Source of the DNA: Symsagittifera roscoffensis
Taxonomy: Eukaryota; Xenacoelomorpha; Acoela; Convolutidae
DNA length: 64,000 nucleotides
Assembly (NCBI RefSeq): GCF_963678635.1
Contig: NC_087062.1
Location: 50,792,178 to 50,856,177 of the forward strand
Direction: 5' to 3'
Below are positions 53,594 through 64,000 of the stretch, piece by piece (within the stretch, counting starts at the first letter, position 1; each line of letters starts with the position of its first letter). The translations under genes were made by a program, and so were the position numbers. The notes beneath the pieces are model-generated. The model was not told the DNA's origin, searched no databases, and saw nothing but the letters and a program-made list of their open reading frames with translations.

Positions 53594-54999
53594 AAAAAGA
53601 CCAAAATCTACCAAACAAAAATATATATAGTAATAACAGTTCAGGAAAACCATTTCCAAGCAACACAAATTACACAAGGAATCAATCACCATATAACTCA
53701 AGTTATAGAGGTAGATCACCCGAACGAGGAAATACACGAAATTTCTCACAAAATAGATATAATCGATCGAATAGCCAAAAAAACCAAAATAACTATTCAC
53801 GATCGAATTCCAATACAACAAAATTTGTTTCTGGATCCAGTTCCCAATCAAATCCAAGGAATAGACACTATTCCAATAATCAATCACGAAACTCATCATA
53901 CAACAGAAATATAAACTATTCACATAATAGAAGTAGAAGTTATTCAAACAACCGAAATCAGAATTACCCGAACAATCGATCAAGGAACAATTCATATAAT
54001 AGATCAAAATATCACAGATCAAACGATAATTATCAAAAGAGATCACAAAATAATTCACAAAATCGAAACTCAAGTTACAATAATCGATACAGAAATTACT
54101 CCCAGTCACCACATAGGAGTAATAACCGTTATCCTGATTCTAAACAACGATACAGAAGTAGCACACCAAAACATCAAAGACACATTAATCAAGTGCAAAA
54201 AAATGAAGAAACAACTTCAGACCCCCCAGGTATTGATGACACAGGAAGTAACGAACTACAACTAGATCATATAAATTGTGAACCGTCAGATACAGAAAGT
54301 GATACAGATAATACCATCTCTGTAAATATGATAACAGTCGAAAACGACTATGAACCTATCATATATGAACAACCTTTTACTTCACATATATATGAAAATC
54401 AATTGGAACTCCTTCACAATTACTATATTGGACCCATTGATACTACACAAACTACACAAGAAGTAAACGGAATTAACACGGTAATTAAACCCGATAAAAA
54501 AGACGAAACACAATGCTCAAACACAAAACATATTTATCAAAATATACAAAAAGAACAACCAAGAGAAAAAATTTGGACAATTCCATTTCCCTTAGAAAGC
54601 CCAAGAAACAAAGAATTTCAACCACCAGATCTTGAAATTGATTTTTTAATTGACTCAGGAGCAGAATCAAATACAATTAATAATCCCACATGGAATGAAA
54701 TCAAAATATTGCATCCAAAATTAACACCTCTTGAAACCTCTAGTAAATTAGCAACAGCACAAGGATCAATATTAGTAAATCATGGAAAAATCCAATTGTT
54801 TCTTCTCCCCACGAGAACAATGGAACAAAATAAAATTTTAAACAAACCATTTAAACAAATATTTCATCTTACTGATATTAATCACAATATCATTGGCATA
54901 CCATTTATATCTAAATATATACCAACAATAAACACCTTAAACAGCTTCACAATTACTATATTGGACCCATTGATACTACACAAACTACACAAGAAGTAA
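53590..54999 (+). pseudogene. pol: Asn/Ser/Arg-rich linker plus aspartic protease, Ty3-type fossil
   Basis: Residues 1-200 are built of N, S, R and Y (repeats such as NNRSRNNSYNRS), replacing the usual zinc knuckles as a likely RNA-binding segment. Near residues 349-365 the protease motif DFLIDSGAESNTI gives the catalytic D-S-G-A. A downstream NIIGIPFISKY fits the I-I-G-x-x-F end of retropepsins. Confidence 0.65.
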
Positions 55000-55478
55000 A
55001 CGGAATTAACACGGTAATTAAACCCGATAAAAAAGACGAAACACAATGCTCAAACACAAAACATTTTTTATCAAAATATACAAAACGAACAACCAAGAGA
55101 AAAAATTTGGACAATTCCATTTCTCTTAGAAAGCCCAAGAAACAAAGAATTTCAACCACCAGATCTTGAAATTGATTTTTTAATTGACTCAGGAGCAGAA
55201 TCAAATACAATTAATAATCCCACATGGAATGAAATCAAAATATTGCATCCAAAAATAACACCTCTTGAAACCTCTAGTAAATTAGCAACAGCACAAGGAT
55301 CAACATTAGTAAATCATGGAAAAATCCAATTGTTTCTTCTCCCCACGAGAACAATGGAACAAAACAAAATTTTAAACAAACCATTTAAACAAATATTTCA
55401 TTTTACTGATATTAATCACAATATCATTGGCATACCCTTTATATCTAAATATATACCAACAATAAACATCTTAAATAG
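54412..55478 (+). repeat. ~533-bp tandem duplication over the protease region
   Basis: CTTCACAATTACTATATTGG begins at 54,412 and again at 54,945. Copy 1 is 54,412-54,944 and copy 2 is 54,945-55,478, with about a dozen small differences. Both carry the D-S-G-A word. Confidence 0.9.
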
Positions 55479-55686
55479 TAAGATCCATATCAAAGATAAT
55501 TAAACAAAAAATACAGCCCTAACATTATTCCAAAGATTGAACAAACAACCACCATTTTTTCGAAACTTTACCCCATTTAAAATCAACAACGGAAACAACT
55601 GAAACCACTTTCAGGAAATATATATAATTTTTCAATAAAACAAGTTCACCAGTATAATAAAAGTCAAAATAAACAACAACTTTTTT

Positions 55687-57640
55687 ATGTCAGACTTCGA
55701 ATTTAAATCTATTCACAACTTTTTCAAAATTACGATCTCATCCATAAAAAAATCGAAAAACACGAATTCCGACATCATTTCATTACATGTGTATAATAAT
55801 ACACCATATCAAGTAACATTACCCTTAGGACTTTTAGGATATTGTGAAACGAATGCTACAATTTCACCTATAAATGAATTAGCCTACCGCGTTCATAATA
55901 TACTCCAATTATTAGATATTTGCCAATCAACAATTCTTGACGAAGAATTATCCATAAATAATATTATAAGTAATGAAAAAAGAAACACAGATTACTTCAC
56001 AAAAACACCATATTTTAAACCAACATTCAACATAACAAATTACACAAAAGAACAACAAAAATTTTTAACAATGTTTAATTTTGAACATTCACAAATTACA
56101 CAAATTGAATTTGATAAATTAGCAAATAACTGTTAAAATATTCAACAGTCTACGCAACATCAAAATTTGACGTTGGAAAAATTAGTTCATCACTACACCT
56201 CCCGTTAAAACCCGACGCAGTTTTCAAAAAACAAAGAGCCAGTAAAGTACCAATTCACTTACATGACAAGGTAAACAGTTTACTTGACATTTTAGAACAA
56301 TACGAAATTATCTCACCAGTAAATAAGGAAGATGAACCAAAAGGTAACACCTTTATCAACCCTGTTATCATTCTAGCAAAAGGTGAATCACTAAAAATAG
56401 TTTTAGACGCTAGATACCTCAATTCACTAATTGACGAATCAAAATGCAATTGGCCTATTGAACCCATACAAGTTATCTTAACAAAGATAAATGGTAAATA
56501 TTTCACAACCGCAGATACGAATAGTGCTTATAATCAAATGCCACTAGATGAACAATCACAACATTCAACACAATTTGTTATTGGAAATCAACAATATGAT
56601 TTCAATCGCTTATTCTATGGAATATCCATAGGACCAGCAGCTTTATCAGCTTTTATGAGTAAAATTTTTAGACCACTAATACTCAAGAAAAATGCAATCA
56701 CATACTTAGATGATGTTTTCATGCAATCACAAACTAAAGAAGAAATGTTTACAGTTTTAGAACAGTATCATAAAATACTTCAGAACGAAAATCTGAAAGC
56801 AGCTCCCGATAAATCACACTTTTTTCTAACACGCGTTAAATTTTAGGACATAATATAGAACGAGAAACTATCACTCCATTAAAATCACGCATTGATGCCA
56901 TTCAAAAACTTCAGCCACCTACAAGTAAAAAGAAAATCCAAGAATTCCTTGGAATGTTGAATTTCTTAAGTAAATATGTTTACAAAATGCAATTATACTT
57001 AAGACACTTCTATAACATCCTCAGACAACAAAATAATTTTGAATGGACCACTGAACATCAAACACGATTTGAAGAAATTGAACAATTTTTAACTGAACAA
57101 ATTTCAAATACAATTCCAGATCCAAATCAACCATTCTATGCAATGTGCGATGCTTCAAATTTTGGCATCGGCGCAGCATTGCTACAATCACATAGTGGAA
57201 CAAATAAAATGAACCTTATATCAGCAAAATCACTATTATTCACTCAAGTAGAGCTACGACTCTCAACTCTAATGAGAGAATGTACAGCTATAATTTATAC
57301 ACTTACAGAATATGAATTTCAGATACTTGGATCAAAACACCCAACAGTTCTATTCACAGATCACAAACCAATTGTATTTCTCTTTACACAAAAGTCATAT
57401 CCAAATCATAGAGTTTATAGATTTCAACTAATTCTAATGAATTTTCCAAACCTACATATGGTTTGGACAGCAGGAAAAAACCTTGCGTTACCAGATACAT
57501 TAAGTCGAAATACGCCACCTGAATTACTCACAAGAAAAACTACAGTTGAAATACCACAAAATATTAAATTTTACCTTGCAAAAGATGAAACATCACCCCG
57601 ACTAGAATGCAAATATGCAGTAAAAACTGACATTGATTAA
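55687..57640 (+). pseudogene. pol: Reverse transcriptase and RNase H, Ty3-type fossil
   Basis: A pol N-terminal segment (VYNNTPYQVTLPLGLLGYC) precedes RT words: KIVLDARYLNSLI, FTTADTNSAYNQMPLDEQS (first catalytic Asp), FNRLFYGISIGPAALSAFMS and YLDDVFMQSQTKEEM (Y-L-D-D). RNase H follows from about 57,140 with AMCDASNFGIGAALLQS, LMRECTAIIYTL and FTDHKPIVFLF, as in chromovirus/gypsy Pol. It is decayed. Confidence 0.85.
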
Positions 57641-58229
57641 TCACAAATAAATAATCTACAGCATTTTCCACTCTACTTAAATTGCCAGAATAATCACTAT
57701 GAAGTTGATTTACTCGGCACATCAACTTTTAAACCAATTCCATACTCACAATGGATAAAAAATAACACTCAACAAAAAAGAATAAAACAACATTCGCATA
57801 AAAAAACCATTTTCCATTAATCGAAAAAGAAAATTTAACCGATAAAATAAATTTATCAGGACCGCAAAATGCTGATTCAAAATACACAATATTTCAAGTT
57901 TTTGACCCCCATGACCCACTTGACACAATTCCCCTATCAAAACTAGAAATTGACAATATTTTTCTCCCCCCATCAGATAAAATTACACTTGAACTTTTAA
58001 AACAATATCAAAATCTCGACCCAGTAATTAGACAACTAAAATCATGGCACAAATACAAAACTAAGCCCGTAAAAGCAGATACCACATTTTTAGGAAATAA
58101 AACACTCCTCCGATATTTCCGAAAATTTAATAACACAACAATTAATGAAAATACAGATCTTTTAGAATATCATTGAAATGATTCAAAAGTTCCCTGTCTT
58201 CCTTTAAGTATGATATTAATAGCTTTTAA

Positions 58230-59760
58230 CATCTCACATACATAAAATACTAAAGGACACTCCGGATCAGAAAAAACATACTCAAACTTTACACAAAGTT
58301 TTCATTTCCCAAATGCACCAATTTGGATGAAAGTATTATGCAATGATTGTATAATATGTCAATTAAACAAACCTTTATCCAAATCAAAAACAAATGGCAC
58401 AAAAACAAGATTTTAAAGGACAAAGTTTATATTATAACCATCGCATTTCATTCGATACAAAAGGACCAATTTCACCATCTTCTGAAGGAAACTCCTACAA
58501 TATGGTCATTGTTGACGCATTCACACATTATGTAGCACTCAACCCAGTACCACATTGTAATGCTTATTATGCTTACACGACGCTTTATGAACATTGGATA
58601 GCTAAATTCGGACTACCCGAAATCTTAGTTACGGACAACGGTACAGAATTCATAAATAATGAAACCATCACACTATGCCACCTATATAACATCAAACATA
58701 AACCACGTACATCTCATGCACCTTGGACAAACAGTTTAGTCGAAGATATGAACCGTTCACTACAAGAATATCTCCGATGTATCATAAATAGAAATGATAC
58801 AAAATACACAGAATGGTCAGCAGATGTAAAATAATTTCCCTTAGCATACAATTCACAATTTACGACAACTTTAGAAATGTCACCATACGAAATGATTTTT
58901 ATTCAAAAGCCACGTAAACCAATTATGTTTACAGCAAATTCCCATAAAAATGCTTAAGTTTATTGCCAACCAAATAAAGACTCAATTTGTTATAACCTAG
59001 CTTTACTTACACATGATGAAGATCATTTTCATCACCCACAAATTCTTAAAATAGCCTCCGGCACACACACCGAATGGATTTTAAATAGAGATAAATAACA
59101 CAATGAAAATTACCAAAAAGTAACAAAGAAATTGTTACAAAGGCAAAACATTAACGACCAAATTAGTTCACGCTTTACACCAGCCACAGATTTGAAATTT
59201 GGAACATTTGTCTTAACACCTAACTTTAATACGCAAAAAAGGAATCTCCAAAAAATTACAACCCCTTCGAAAAGGACCATGCCAAATAATTGCCAAACCC
59301 ACTGACGTAACGTATAAACTCACAGATTCAATTAAAAAAGAAATTGTTCAACATCGTAACAATCTATTGCCCTACTACCCAAAAGAATACGCACTACGCG
59401 AATTAACTGAATTATATTCTTTCACAGGTTTAAAAAATATTCAAAATCATCTACATACAGAAAAAGAAATAGATGAACAAGACAACGTTCATCATGAAAA
59501 TCAAAATCAAAAACAAACCAAAGCTATAAACAAAAAAAAAATCAGACACAAAAATACCTCAAAAAGAAAGAAAAAATAGAAAAATGATAGAAAACATTTT
59601 ACCACAAGAACAAGTAGAAAAATCAGAACATAGAGAATCATCACGACTTAGAAATCAACCACGTAAAAACTGCAAAATATTCATTCCACAATCTAAAATA
59701 CTAAAGAAAGTTGAATTTCAAAAACAACTTTGATTTTAAAAATTAATAATTTTTGCACCT
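58230..59760 (+). pseudogene. pol: Integrase and C-terminal tail, Ty3-type fossil
   Basis: A zinc-binding word with CNDCIICQLNKP lies near 58,340. The core has FDTKGPISPSSEGNSYNMVI (first Asp), FGLPEILVTDNGTEFIN (second Asp) and APWTNSLVEDMNRSLQEYL (Glu region). The tail carries ESSRLRNQPRKNCKIFIPQS, a basic motif that often ends the Pol of this element group. It is decayed. Confidence 0.8.
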
Positions 59761-60567
59761 CGAGATCATTCTGAACTTTCATTTTTCAAGATAACATGCT
59801 GACAAACACGCAACAATTCTAGTTCAGATTCAGCCAATAGGATTCACTTAAATCCGTCACCTTCTATATCTCTAACACCAACCTATTAGCCGAAAGATAT
59901 TAAACTCCAGGCATACCTATAACTATAACTTTACAACCTCCAGGTCAAAAATAAGCAACTCGCTAAAACTTGACAACTTAAATAAATACCAACATAGTAT
60001 TACAACCCTCCCCTATCTAATAACGCAAAGATCAACAATATTTTCCCAACTCAGACCTCAAAAACCCTCCAACCAAAAATGGCAAATTAGCCTAAAGTAA
60101 AAAAGGACCATATTCATTTGGCCTAAAGTACAAATATCTCAAAAAGACCCCAGATCACCCGACAAATAAAAATAAAGCAAAGCAGACCTCCCAAACACCA
60201 TAAAATTAGCCCCCAACAATTTTTCACAAAACTCAACCCACTTGTCAAAAAATCAATAAATAACTCGACCACACTTGAATCTCGTCTCAAACAACAAAAA
60301 AAATTCGACAAAGAAATCATTTCTTAAATGCTCTTCTCTCGATCAGTCAATATCTTTAAAAATACAATTTTAAAATTTTTAATAAACTTTTTCATACTAT
60401 TCAAACTTTTGTTCATATTTCTAATTGATACTTTTGAAGCTTTTATAATCATTATAGTAATCTTTTGCAACATTTTTTAAATTTTCTACTCCCTATTTGT
60501 AAAATATCTCCAACTTTCCCAAATCATTGATCATATTCACAGGTACGATAATTCAAAGTCTATTCAA
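59761..60567 (+). other. Spacer between Pol and the Env half, with a short hydrophobic frame
   Basis: The stretch is C/A-rich with short frames. At about 60,328-60,480 a frame codes for a very hydrophobic peptide with repeated F, I and L, like a membrane segment. Splice sites for an Env mRNA might lie here, but none is certain. Confidence 0.3.
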
Positions 60568-60756
60568 ATGATACGAACAATTTTTAGTAGAACAGATAAT
60601 TTTTTACTATTTGTAATTTTCATCATATTTTTATCATCCCTAATACTGACAATGTGCAAATGTGTAAAAAAGGCAATAGTCATATTCGCCTTAGCAACAA
60701 TCCTTTTAATTCTTTTCATTGAAGAATACTACAATAAACATAAATCTTCCCACTAG
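60568..60756 (+). pseudogene. 62-codon hydrophobic ORF with two likely membrane segments
   Basis: Residues 13-29 (LLFVIFIIFLSSLILTM) and 37-51 (AIVIFALATILLILF) look membrane-spanning, separated by CKCVKK. It could be a small accessory membrane protein of the element. No homology is recognised. Confidence 0.35.
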
Positions 60757-60759
60757 AAA

Positions 60760-61880
60760 AAAAACAATCAGACACATTCAAAAATTGCTAACCAACAATC
60801 ACAAAATCAGTCTTCACCGACATCATCCCAAGAAAACCCAGCAATACCCTCAACTACCCAAAACCCCCAAACATCCACAGGAGTTTTTTTTCAAGATAAT
60901 CCATACACTTTTGAAGAACGATACGCTCGCTTATCCGAACCATTAGAACCAGTTCAGCGACAGGCACCTCTAAGTGAATCAACATATAATTTGTACCCCA
61001 TATTACCACAAGAATTAAGCAGAATAAGAAACATCAGTCAAAACCAAAATAGATTCGAAATAAATAGACTAATTATACATCCACGACGAAACAGAAGTTT
61101 TCATAACCCTAGAGTTCATTTTAATATACCCCAATCACCAACACCAACTACTCCAGAAATTTCAAGTAGTACATTGCCAGAAACTACCACACTACTTTCA
61201 CAACAGAGCACCTCAAATATACCCTCAGATTATTTAGGTTCAACACCAACATCTGAACAAATATGTGAAAATCCCTTTAACCCCCCAATCCCACAGCACG
61301 ACTACCACACTCATATACACAAGGTGAACCAAACTTAGTGAATGATCCAATAGATATTTCTACGGATACAACACTATCATCACTACCAGAAACATTATCA
61401 CTACCGTCAAAACCATCATTAAGTCAAATTTCACCGACGCTTTTCCCTTTAAATTTCCCAAATAACCTCGACGCTAGATATCGAGAACAATCATCAACAA
61501 ATATCCCTTTACGACTAGACTGGAATACATTCGTAGCACCACCCCCACCATTATTTGGACAACCTCAAGATAGTAACCGACTCCACAGTTGGGCACTCAA
61601 CAGACTACAATATAGACAAGATATCCACGAAGATATTCGTGAACACAATATTCAAATACCTCAACAAAATAGTCTCCAATTGAATTTCGAAATCACGATC
61701 AAACTTAACAATTTTGTTCAACACCCATTACATCCACCAAATATAACAGCTCAATCGCTACCACTACCATTTATAACAACTGAAGTAATATATAAATACG
61801 ATAGATATACCAAAAACACAATTGGTTACATCACTTTTTATAAACCATACTCAGGATTATCATACACATGTATATTCTAA
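60760..61880 (+). pseudogene. Pro/Ser/Thr-rich region upstream of Env, unknown role
   Basis: Open stretches at 60,991-61,338 and 61,338-61,880 have Pro- and Ser-rich composition with words like LSEPLEPVQRQAPLSESTY and PPPPLFGQPQDSNRLHSW. It looks disordered. Its place between Pol and Env suggests an accessory product of the element. Confidence 0.4.
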
Positions 61881-64000
61881 AATTATTAACATTTCAACAC
61901 ATCTTTTTTCTAATACTTTCCGACCAAAACACAAATCCTTCTCCTCGCACAGAACCCCAGAATTTATTAGTAACACACTACGATTGTGAAGAAAACGAAC
62001 AAAAAACACTACACAAATATGCAATAAATCAAGTATCACAATGCGAAACAGAACCACAAGCTATAGAAACTACAAATGTCATAGCAACATTGTATTCAAA
62101 AGCCCGAGCAACAACAGTCACAGGATATAAATTTACAGCAACATTTTCCGAAAAGAAAGTACACTGTTCACAAGTTTCCAATGGAAATAAGAACCGACTT
62201 GATCACGAATCATTCTATCAAAGTAATATAGAACGACTTTTACATCTAAATCCCGATGATTGTAAAAACAAACTACTCAGACTAAACATCACAAGAAATA
62301 GAAAACACAGACAGGAAAATAGTAAATTTCCAAGTCTTTGCCGATTCTGTACACCAAGCACAACTTGAACGATATCAAGGACATATAAAACTAGACATAA
62401 AATACCCATACAACGGCGCACACGGAAGATTAACTTATGATATACACGATAAACACTGGATACCACATATTGGAACAGATGACCCCTCAAACTGCCAAGC
62501 AGACACAAAAAATAAAGGATATCAAGAAATAATGTTTTTCGATTGGAAAATAAAACTCGAAAAAGTACAACTCACACGAGATTTATCTGATAACACAATG
62601 ATCTATCAAGGAATTAGGTTACCTTGCAAAAATGATCAAGGTTATTGTGACCCCACAACACGGACGCAAGCAACAATTGTTTGGTTTCCCGAAGATACAT
62701 GCACAACATTCCAAGTAGCAAAAATACACGCTCGAATGATAAAATTTCATGAAAAATATTTTATAGAATCAATTCCATGCGAAAAAGTAAATCCATCCCG
62801 AAAACAAAGTAATTATTTTAGAAATATTCATGATATAGAAAATAAATTGACACGTTTCCAAATATATCAAGAAACAGAAACTGCATGCAAATACAGAAAT
62901 CCACTTTATAAGACACAATATTCTGAAATACTTGTCGAATACGAAAAAGGTTTCGACATGACCACTGGAAAAATAAAATTTGACCCTCATGCCACAAATC
63001 ACCCTATTAATGAAGGAACATCATACATCCCAGTTAACTTTCAAAAAAGCACAGGTCAACCTGGTGGAAAACTAAAGCCACATGACAGTAAAAGCACACG
63101 TTTACAAGAACTATCACTAATGAATTGCACCTATTTCGGTAATATTCATTAGGACATCCACTTGGATATGAAGTTAGACTACACAGTTAGTCGAATTTTT
63201 CAAGAAATGTCACTCTCCGAATTAGAAACACTTCACCAATTATACGAATTGGAAAGAACACAAATCCTACAATCACTCGCACTAGCAGTACTAAAAATAC
63301 CCTTCGCAGGATACTTATTATCAGGAAACAGATCAAATTTTCTAGACTACGAAGGAAATATTTTATGGTTTTATACTTGTACCAAAAAAGTATCACCACT
63401 ATATGTTTTTGAAGACAAACGTTGCTATAAAAGAATCCCTATATTCTATAAAAATAAAGTACTTTTTGTCGACACACTCTCAAGACGAACATATTTTTGG
63501 GATACCGCAGTCCCATGTTGATCAGAAAATAGCCACAATGTAGTACAAATGAATCCTGATGAAGATAAATACTATCTCCTTACACCATACCCTACATTAT
63601 GCAATCACCCAGAAAAATTTCACCGGAAAGCATCAGAGCTATTGCTCGTAATCCAAATATTGATTTACAATCAATTGGAATATTTTCTAAATCAGATATC
63701 CAACATCACATTAGAACACAACAATTTCAAGAATTATTAACACAAAGGGACACAATACAAAGACAGTCAATTGACCAGAATTTAAGAAAACTTGCCGAAA
63801 CCGCAGGATTTGCAGATATTTATACACAAGACTATAGCGGATATTTTAAAGACATTAAAGACCACATATATTTAAACGGTGAAAAACACAGACCACAAGA
63901 TATTTCACCTATAAATATCTTCAGTTTTGTCACCCTAAAGAACGAAATTCTAGCTTTTCTAGGATGGCCCTATTACATTTTAGAAAAATTAACTATCTTA
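61868..64000 (+). pseudogene. env: Envelope glycoprotein remnant, Ty3-type fossil (runs off the window)
   Basis: The start has a hydrophobic leader (KLLTFQHIFFLILS) followed by LVTHYDCEENEQKTLHKYAI, then NQVSQCETEP. This pattern (Y-D-C, then a V-S-x-C about 20 residues on) recalls ectodomains of chuvirus-type glycoproteins and related Envs in arthropod and worm retroelements. Near 63,260-63,520 come LQSLALAVLKIPFAGYLL, then CYKRIPIFYKNKVLFVDTLS and a spaced Cys, again as in that group. The membrane anchor would lie past 64,000. Family is inferred from pattern memory, not a search. Confidence 0.6.

Larger units (their letters stand above)
48924..64000 (+). mobile_element. Ty3/gypsy-type, envelope-bearing (errantivirus-like) fossil, incomplete at the window edge
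   Basis: Satellite matching ends at 48,923 and a TGGAACCTG-starting sequence follows. The + strand order is LTR, leader, accessory ORFs, Gag, protease, RT/RNase H, integrase, proline-rich region and Env; the rest of Env and the 3' LTR lie beyond 64,000. At more than 15 kb it is much longer than the usual 7-9 kb. Codons are extremely A-rich. It has roughly ten or more interruptions, yet domains are easily read, so it is younger than the BEL fossils. Confidence 0.85.

Noticed and set aside
53465-54112. 215-codon antisense ORF rich in Tyr, Cys and Ser
   Set aside because: It is the complement of the Asn/Ser/Arg-rich repeat region.

Overview
This is eukaryotic, invertebrate-type DNA: very AT-rich over most of its length, gene-poor, with satellites, foldback repeats and decayed LTR elements. 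I see no ribosomal RNA, CRISPR array or prokaryotic operon. A nematode-like host is my best guess (TTTTCAG-type acceptor, element types), but an arthropod or another invertebrate cannot be excluded from sequence alone.

Region A (1 to about 12,650) differs from everything else: more GC-rich, long open frames, all on the + strand. It holds the 3' part of a macro-domain gene (3-506), a 574-codon ORF with a coiled coil and an SGNH/GDSL-esterase domain (1029-2753), and an overlapping 2,895-codon ORF (2657-11344) that I cannot assign to a family. The giant ORF contains a nearly identical 1,431-bp in-frame tandem duplication. The hexamer CTTGAG is strongly enriched on the + strand of the whole region (40 by my hand count, against 6 of its complement), in all reading frames and in the noncoding parts. 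I see no reverse transcriptase, integrase or transposase. This locus is the strongest candidate in the window for an undescribed system.

Region B (about 12,650-24,950) has no convincing gene. It contains a degenerate ~108-bp repeat, a small inverted-repeat element, an 881-bp foldback element carrying GAGCGGTTTT arrays, a tRNA-Arg-like fragment and a G-rich minisatellite, then dispersed repeats, a 42-bp minisatellite, a 31-bp-arm hairpin, a ~172-bp satellite and a 1.76-kb tandem duplication.

Region C (about 24,950-48,923) is a degenerate satellite with a palindromic core (GGAACAGCA, CAGGCCTG, TGCTGTTC) into which at least three BEL/Pao LTR retrotransposon fossils are set: 26,253-33,120; about 34,773-44,300, with an internal 3.6-kb tandem duplication; and a partial, chimeric copy at about 45,600-47,940. 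All are heavily decayed.

Region D (48,924 to beyond 64,000) is a large Ty3/gypsy-type, envelope-bearing (errantivirus-like) fossil running off the window: candidate LTR, repeat-bearing leader, two ORFs of unknown role, Gag, protease, RT/RNase H, integrase, a proline-rich stretch and an Env reminiscent of chuvirus-type glycoproteins. It is broken in roughly ten or more places.
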